Positions 58,970-64,000 of a stretch of DNA of 64,000 bases are shown one piece after another; the stretch's first letter is position 1, and each line of letters begins with the position of its first letter. The translations under genes and the position numbers were made by a program. The notes below the pieces were generated by a model that made no database searches, was not told where the DNA came from, and saw nothing but the letters and a program-made list of their open reading frames with translations. Origin of the DNA: Chlorokybus atmophyticus (Eukaryota; Streptophyta; Chlorokybophyceae; Chlorokybales; Chlorokybaceae); contig RHPI01001056.1 of assembly GCA_009103225.1 (NCBI GenBank), positions 1 through 64,000 of the forward strand, written 5' to 3'.

Positions 58970-59171
58970 GTCGCAGTGCTCCATACTACCACTGTTGCAC
59001 CTGAAACCTCACAACAATGACTTACGAGGTCACAACATACCTCTTGTCGTCCACTCGAGCTGGACCTTATGAGAGCGCCAGTCGCGTTTCAGGACTGTGA
59101 GTGCCAGTTGCGTTTCAGGTCTGGAGTCACTGCACTAAACAGTGCGGAGGTTACTGTGGTGGTGGTGGTCC

Positions 59172-60343
59172 ATGGCGGCAGACGACGGCGGGTTGGATGG
59201 CGGCGTGGTGGACATTGCATTAGCGCATGCATTGGCGCCTTCGGTCAGTAGACATATTGACACTGCCATGCCACGCGGTATCATCAATTTCTTGCGAGAT
59301 CAATGGTCTATTAGGGAGTACTTTTTACCACTTGCCGTTGTAGCACCAGCTCAGACCCTGTAAAGTAACGGTCTTCAGACGAAGCAGGTCACGATCATTG
59401 AGGACGAGGAGTATTTTTCGGCTGAGGAAGAAAGCAAGTAAGATCTAGCTTGTCACTAGCAACTTGCACATTACTACGTGCATTGAATGCACCTGGTGTA
59501 CTCACACCGGTTGTTGTTCTTGTATGCCAGAGAGGATGTCATTGCAGAAGCAGGCCCTGCGACGGCTGCTGGGACACCTCTCAGCAGCCGTCGCAGGGCC
59601 AAGCGGCAAAAGGAGGAGGAGCCTGTGAGCAGCAGTGCGGCTGCCAGCTCCAGCGTGCCACTCGCGAAGAGAAGGCGTGCAGACACATACGATACAGGTC
59701 AGTGTGCTTTGCCGTGTGCAATGTGCTTTGTTAATGAAAGACATGCTGGTGTGTAGGAAAACAATGTCCTAAATGTGGGAACAGAGAGCGCTATGTTAAC
59801 GACAACCATTGCGTACAATGCAAACGGCCATGGCAGAAGCTAGTGGCTTCACAACGTTGCACTGAACCTCCAAGCAACAGCACAGCTTTGCTCACAAGAG
59901 GGAACAAGACAAACACATACGAAGACCCAGGTCAGTGTGTTGATTATTGCAAGCTATCATAGCTATCATGATGTCACTATCGCCTGTCATTCAAAGAAAT
60001 GATGTTGGACAGAAAACCCATGCAGTTGTGGGAGTGTCGAGCGCTATACGTATGACAAAAGGTGCGCACCATGCCGCCGAGATAAAAGGAACAAACTACA
60101 TTTGGAAAGGAGAGAGACTGTGCTGAAGGAGACTGCTGACCTCCCTGCGCATGTGCACCAGAAACCAGGTTACAAGATAGCAGACAATGTTTAGGTTGTG
60201 GTCTCCTATTGTGTCTTTTGCATCATTACATCTTACTTGCAGGTCCGCCTTGTGAAATCTGTGGGGGGACCACGTACCAGCGCATCTCCAATTGCTCACA
60301 CACACGCACAGTGTGCAAGAGGAAGAGCGGGATGATCTGCTGA
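59172..60343 (+). CDS. Protein built from tandem zinc-ribbon exons (three Cys4-type modules)
   Basis: The start ATG at 59172 gives MAADDGGLDGGVVDIALAHA. The join to the exon near 59385-59438 (VTIIEDEEYFSAEEESK) is uncertain. The later exons are clear: 59531-59698 (basic, nuclear-signal-like KRQKEEEP and AKRRRAD), then three zinc modules. Module 1, about 59757-59931: QCPKCGNRERYVNDNHCVQC. Module 2, about 60013-60167: PCSCGSVERYTYDKRCAPC. Module 3, 60242-60343: PPCEICGGTTYQRISNCSHT then VCKRKSGMIC and stop. All introns between modules split a Gly codon after its first base (phase 1), so exons can duplicate without frameshift. The modules are probably nucleic-acid or protein binding; no named family was recognised. 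A 19-bp hairpin lies inside the exon at 59553-59600, and a palindrome cluster starts 45 bp after the stop. Confidence 0.65.
59553..59600. repeat. Perfect 19-bp inverted repeat within a coding exon
   Basis: ggccctgcgacggctgctg (59553-59571) and its exact reverse complement (59582-59600) flank a 10-bp loop. The arms are translated as part of the Ala/Arg-rich segment of the zinc-ribbon protein. Confidence 0.97.
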
Positions 60344-60384
60344 AGATACCGCAGAGAATAGGTTGGAGCTCACACGGAATTTTT

Positions 60385-60690
60385 TCCACGGACCAGGGCC
60401 AAAACGCCCGGGCGGCTTGGGGTCCAGACCAGGGTCGCCCGCCTTGGTCTGCACGCGGGGACCAGGGCTGGTCCAAACAGTACGTAATTGTCCCACGGTC
60501 CCCCAAAAAACCGGGCCAGCCCTGGTGCCGGTTAAAACCGACAAACGGACCGAGGCTGGTCCTTTTGCATGGACCATTATTGATGAACGAAGTGCGTCGC
60601 ACGTTAATGAAGCCATGGTCCGAAGCGACGGACCATGGCTGGAGCGCTTTCATAAACCCATGCATGGCGTGACCGGTCATCAAATTGAAT
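60385..60690. repeat. Second palindromic cluster (GGACCAGGG-CTGGTCC and GGACCAT types)
   Basis: Repeated ggaccaggg, ccagaccagggtc, ggaccagggctggtcc, ggctggtcc and ggaccatggc words lie in about 300 bp. Landmarks shared with the 2.6-3.05 kb cluster are cccccaaaaaa followed by a ggacc/gggcc word and, near the right end, gcctttcataaac versus gcgctttcataaac. The two are probably diverged copies of one element family. Confidence 0.65.
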
Positions 60691-60768
60691 GCGTTTGGGC
60701 CGGCTGCAGCCGGACCAGCATGAAGAAAACCAATGACGGTTAAAAGTGCTTCAAGGTAACTATGTTTT

Positions 60769-60923
60769 GGCGGCTAACTGCGGTCAGCCGCAGCAACTAA
60801 GCCGCAGCTGACCGCGGTTAGACCGCCGCTGCTGGTAGCCTGGCCGGCGGCCTGGTACTCCACATAAAGAGCACCAGGCCACGCCGCATGCTGGTCATGC
60901 TGGCCTGGTAGCGACCAGGCCAG
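60769..60923. repeat. Group of three inverted repeats
   Basis: First: ggcggctaactgcggtcagc (60769-60788) pairs with 60807-60827 with one mismatch and one bulge. Second: ggcctggtactc (60849-60860) pairs with gagcaccaggcc (60869-60880) with one mismatch. Third: ctggcctggt (60900-60909) and accaggccag (60914-60923) are perfect around agcg. Confidence 0.85.
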
Positions 60924-61650
60924 CCGGACCAAGGCTAAGGGCTTCGCGGGCGCCAGGCATGGCTTCTTGCGCTGCTGCCGCCGCTGCCCTGGCACCGACC
61001 ACGCCATGACGAGCAGATAGCCATGGGCCGTTTGCTTGTCATGCCTTGACTATGCACATTCAGTAAGCTCTGAAAATATGCATGCTGGTCTTACAAAATC
61101 AGTCACATGTGGTTGCAATCCACGAACCTTTCAACAAGCATGCAACGGCATACACTGTATGCATAGCATGCACGTAGCAAAATGCTCCAGCCACAACCCC
61201 AGTGAACGTGAACAAAACCATCCATTCTTTGACTTTACAACAAGCATACAGCTACAACACGACAACACACCTACGATCTGAATGTCAATCACACAAGTTC
61301 TGAACTATATAAGTGCCACCTACTTAATTACATTAAAATGTGGCACATGCGCGTAAGCACAGAAACAGTCTTGCACACCTAGAGGACTACACCACAGGAT
61401 CACAACTTGGTACCCGTTGCCTTGGTAGCTGATTGGTAGCCAGCTCCTCACCCCAATGTCATTGCTGCCACACCTTAGCTGATTTGCGCAGTCTGCACGT
61501 GCGTATGTGTGTAACTATCAGTGTGCATAAGCGCGGCAAGGGTGCAAGCTTAAGCGACTGTCAACGTCTGCGTGTGAGTACACAGAAGTGAAATGCACTT
61601 GCGGACACATGCATGTATGCAGGCCTGCCTATACAAGCTGGCACTTTCAG
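60924..61650. other. Intergenic, no gene recognised
   Basis: No coding sense on either strand. It lies between the inverted-repeat group and the first interspersed repeat copy. Confidence 0.35.
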
Positions 61651-61960
61651 ACATCCGCCTATGACTTTTTGAATCTATTGACGAGGTATTGCTGGCTCAT
61701 AGGCCGCACTGGTCAGTGTGGTCTATTAGCCAGCCTATGGCATGCCATTTAGGTTGCACTAGTCAGTGCAGTCCATGAGCCAGCCTTATAGGCTGCACTG
61801 GATAGTGCGGCCTATGAGGCTGCACTACCATAGCTGGTAGCCTAGCAAGTGTGTGTAGGTGTGCACGTGCATGCGCGCATGACAAAGAGCACTTGCATGC
61901 TTGCATGTCGGGACAGTGCGGTCTATAAACCCAATTGTAAGTGCGTGCGTGTACATACAC
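61651..61960. repeat. Interspersed repeat family, copy 1
   Basis: Contains ccgcctatgactttt, ggctcataggccgcactggtcagtg, tataggctgcactgga and cctatgaggctgcacta, then a tgtgtgtaggtgtgc tract. The same string of landmarks recurs at 62995-63260. Internally it iterates (g)gc(t/c)gcac-gtc-gtgcggc, a short palindromic motif. Confidence 0.75.
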
Positions 61961-62994
61961 ACATGAATCAGTTGTTTCGCAATAAACCTACCCTCGCACG
62001 CGCATGCGCACGCGCACAGGCACAACGAGCGCACCCTCATAATGGTGGCGAGCATGGGCAGGTGGGGCGGGATACTGCTTGCGTACGCGGAGCCTTCACT
62101 ACACACCTCTGTCTTCTCAGTAGCGGGCTGCTGATTGCCAGCTTGCGGAGCAGTCCGTGTACCTGCATGTGTGCGTGCACGTGAGCGCATGCACGTGTGC
62201 CTGCCCATTCACGTGTGCGTGCGCGCATGCCTGTAAGTGTGTGCACATCTCTCTTTAAGGAGGAAGAGGTGGGTGCCAGGGGGGCCAACACCTCCTCACT
62301 GGCATAGTGTACACGCAGAACTGACTCAGCCAGTTCTGCCTGCAGCAACTGGCTCATGGGCCGCACCGTTTAGTGCGGCCCAGTAGCCAATAAGCCAACT
62401 GCAACACAAAGTGTGTGTATGTGTGTACATGCATGCGTGCATGGTGAAGTTTGCATGCCCATGGGCATGCGCTTGCGCGTGCATGTACGTATGCGCACAT
62501 ATCCTCCCCTTCCCCCCCGCTTACCTTGAGACCCTGCAGTCAGCGCAAAACTGTGGGGGAACAAAGAGGCAGAAATACCTAAGCACAGCACCGGATTGCC
62601 CACCCGTTCGACCTGTGGGAGTGATAGCTCGCACGCGTCAGTACTCAGGTGCTGATGCCATAGCACACACAAACCTTGCCGCAAGGCTTGTGTGCACTAT
62701 ATGAGCACACGGAGTTAATTACAATGTGCGCACTGCTTGTATGTTTGCATGTAAGGGTGAAGCATGGCGTAGAGAGAGGGCACACCCACGTGCATATAGG
62801 GAGGTATTAAGTGTGCATACAAATGTAATAGCATGTGCTCAAGCATATGCATTCCTGAGCGTACAGCTGAGCATTACCGCCTGAGCGTCTGCCTTCTTGG
62901 CTCGCTGTCATCTGCGCCACGTGTTGCCCAACGGCAGCCTGCAGCACCCTGCGTATTACATCATGGAGCAGCATTGTTCATAGTCGGACGCAGT
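61961..62994. other. Spacer rich in TG/CG alternating sequence, with a small related repeat fragment
   Basis: ggctcatgggccgcaccgtttagtgcggcccagtagcc near 62350-62395 is another piece of the 61.65 kb repeat family. No gene was recognised. Confidence 0.4.
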
Positions 62995-63260
62995 CTTGGC
63001 AATTCTAGGCAGCCGCCTATGACTTTTGGAATGTAGTGATCAGTTGGTCACTAGATTTCAGAAGTTATAGGCGGCTGTCTGGCTTGATCATTGGCTCGTA
63101 GGCCGCACCAGTCAGCGCGGTCTGAGCCAGCTTTATAGGCTGCACTGGACAGCCTATGAGGCTACGCTATCAAGTGCAGGTAGCCAACAGCTGTGTGTAT
63201 GTGTGCTTGCGTGCTTGCATGCGCATGCCTGTGTGGACAGTGCTATAGGTCTATGAGACA
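62995..63260. repeat. Interspersed repeat family, copy 2
   Basis: Shares ccgcctatgacttttg, ggctcgtaggccgcaccagtcagcgcgg, tataggctgcactgga, cctatgaggctacgct and a following tgtgtgtatgtgtgc tract with copy 1. It has an additional internal inverted pair: ccgcctatgactttt near 63012 and agttataggcggct near 63062. Confidence 0.75.
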
Positions 63261-63484
63261 ATTGTAACAAGTGTGTGTATGTTTGTACGTGCATGCATGT
63301 GTGCCAAGAGCCCGCAAGAAAATAAGACAGTAAGAGAACATGCATCTTGCACGCACATGCCCGCGTGCGTGCACTTACACTTGCGCGTGTGTATGCGAAC
63401 GCATGCATGGGTGCGTGCGTGCTTGCTAAGTGCTTGATCATGCACACCTGTTCATAGGTCCACCGCCAATGTTCCACGTCAGCT

Positions 63485-63772
63485 TCAGACCTTCATTGTC
63501 GATCTCCAGGGTTCCCTAAGCCTAGGTAAATACTTGAGCTGCTCTGTTACACCTTTATGCTTGCTAAGTGCTTCACCGACAACTAATGGTGGCGCGTTGA
63601 TCATGTCTTCCAGAGGCAGGTCCGCATGCAGCTTCATCAAAGCGCATGCGTCCACGTCCAGCTGGCGCTGCACACTGATAGCAGAAAAAGCGTCCTCGGG
63701 TGCCGCATGCTCTTCATCCTGACAGGATGAGGAGCATGCGGCACCCAAAGAGGGCGTGTCGCAGACGTCCAC
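63485..63772 (-). CDS. Exon-like minus-strand frame, unrecognised
   Basis: An open frame of 95 codons with normal-looking protein composition: AFSAISVQRQLDVDACALMK, LHADLPLEDMINAPPLVVGE and TEQLKYLPRL. It may be one exon of a gene extending beyond the window. No family was recognised and the start is not fixed. It contains the palindrome at 63698-63746. Confidence 0.4.
   Translation of the reverse strand: MDVCDTPSLGAACSSSCQDEEHAAPEDAFSAISVQRQLDVDACALMKLHADLPLEDMINAPPLVVGEALSKHKGVTEQLKYLPRLREPWRSTMKV
63698..63746. repeat. Near-perfect 49-bp palindrome in an exon-like region
   Basis: 24-base arms (63698-63721 and 63723-63746) are reverse complements with a single mismatch around one central base. 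The left arm is gggtgccgcatgctcttcat followed by cctg. Confidence 0.97.
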
Positions 63773-64000
63773 GATGACAGCTGAGCCTCAGCTGCCGGCG
63801 GCCGCATGTCACCTTCAGTGAGCCGAAGGGGCCAATAACAGCGCCTGAGCACACAAACATGGTGGTGAGACTTTGTGAGAGACTAAATACGATGGCCCAT
63901 CATTCGATGAGGAAGTGAGTGAGTGCGGGTGTCCACAAGTGAGTCAGTAATGGGATGAGTGAGTGCAGGGTGAGTGAGTGAGAGAGTAAAGAAGTAAGCG
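63773..64000. other. Window end, no gene recognised
   Basis: Ends in gtgagtgagtg-type simple repeats (about 63910-63985). Confidence 0.5.

Overview
The window is nuclear DNA from a eukaryote, most likely a green alga. Genes are broken into short exons by roughly 50-450 bp GT-AG introns (a few look like GC-AG). One extracellular protein ends in a Pro-rich Ser-Pro-Pro tail like those of algal cell-wall glycoproteins. TGTAA, the usual chlorophyte poly(A) signal, follows at least one gene. Introns and spacers are full of alternating purine-pyrimidine (TG/CA, CG/CA) tracts. The species was not identified, and base composition was not computed.

Layout. 1-4.7 kb: an intron-rich nuclear-type protein gene, a diverged tandem repeat, a cluster of GGACCAT-type palindromes, and a decayed DDE_1 (pogo/Tigger-like) transposase on the minus strand. 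4.86-15.98 kb: a Ty3/gypsy LTR retrotransposon (Gag, unknown domain, protease, C5-cytosine DNA methyltransferase, RT, RNase H, integrase, PHD finger), with an unusual nested repeat at its 3' end. 16-20 kb: an AT-rich island, tRNA-derived SINE-like copies and poorly resolved sequence. 20.1-21.0 kb: a small alveolin/articulin-like gene. 21.4-22.4 kb: tandem repeats and a foldback element. 24.6-29.9 kb: a GT4-type glycosyltransferase gene containing a 320-N gap. 30.1-33.3 kb, minus: a basic protein with repeated RRSARK motifs. 33.3-35.1 kb: eIF3 subunit H. 35.8-38.1 kb: an unrecognised nuclear protein. 38.5-38.8 kb: a long (GA)n. 40.1-43.3 kb, minus: an ABCG half-transporter whose twelve exons give an uninterrupted 648-residue reading frame. 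43.5-44.9 kb, minus: unrecognised. 45.2-53.7 kb: a large secreted protein (sugar dehydrogenase fold, PKD, three LamG-like domains, Pro-rich tail). 55.2-58.6 kb: remnants of a DIRS-like retroelement. 59.2-60.3 kb: a gene with three tandem zinc-ribbon exons. 60.4-64 kb: a second palindrome cluster, long inverted repeats, an interspersed repeat family and a minus-strand exon.

The standout is the retrotransposon. Its pol reading frame carries a cytosine methyltransferase between protease and reverse transcriptase and a PHD finger after integrase, so it combines a DNA-methylation writer with a chromatin reader. The copy is dead. From 7.76 to 14.29 kb it keeps one reading frame, interrupted by six stop codons, and every one of them is a single C-to-T change from a Gln or Arg codon. 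That is the pattern expected if methylated cytosines in the element had deaminated. All exon models were read by eye from splice signals and protein continuity.
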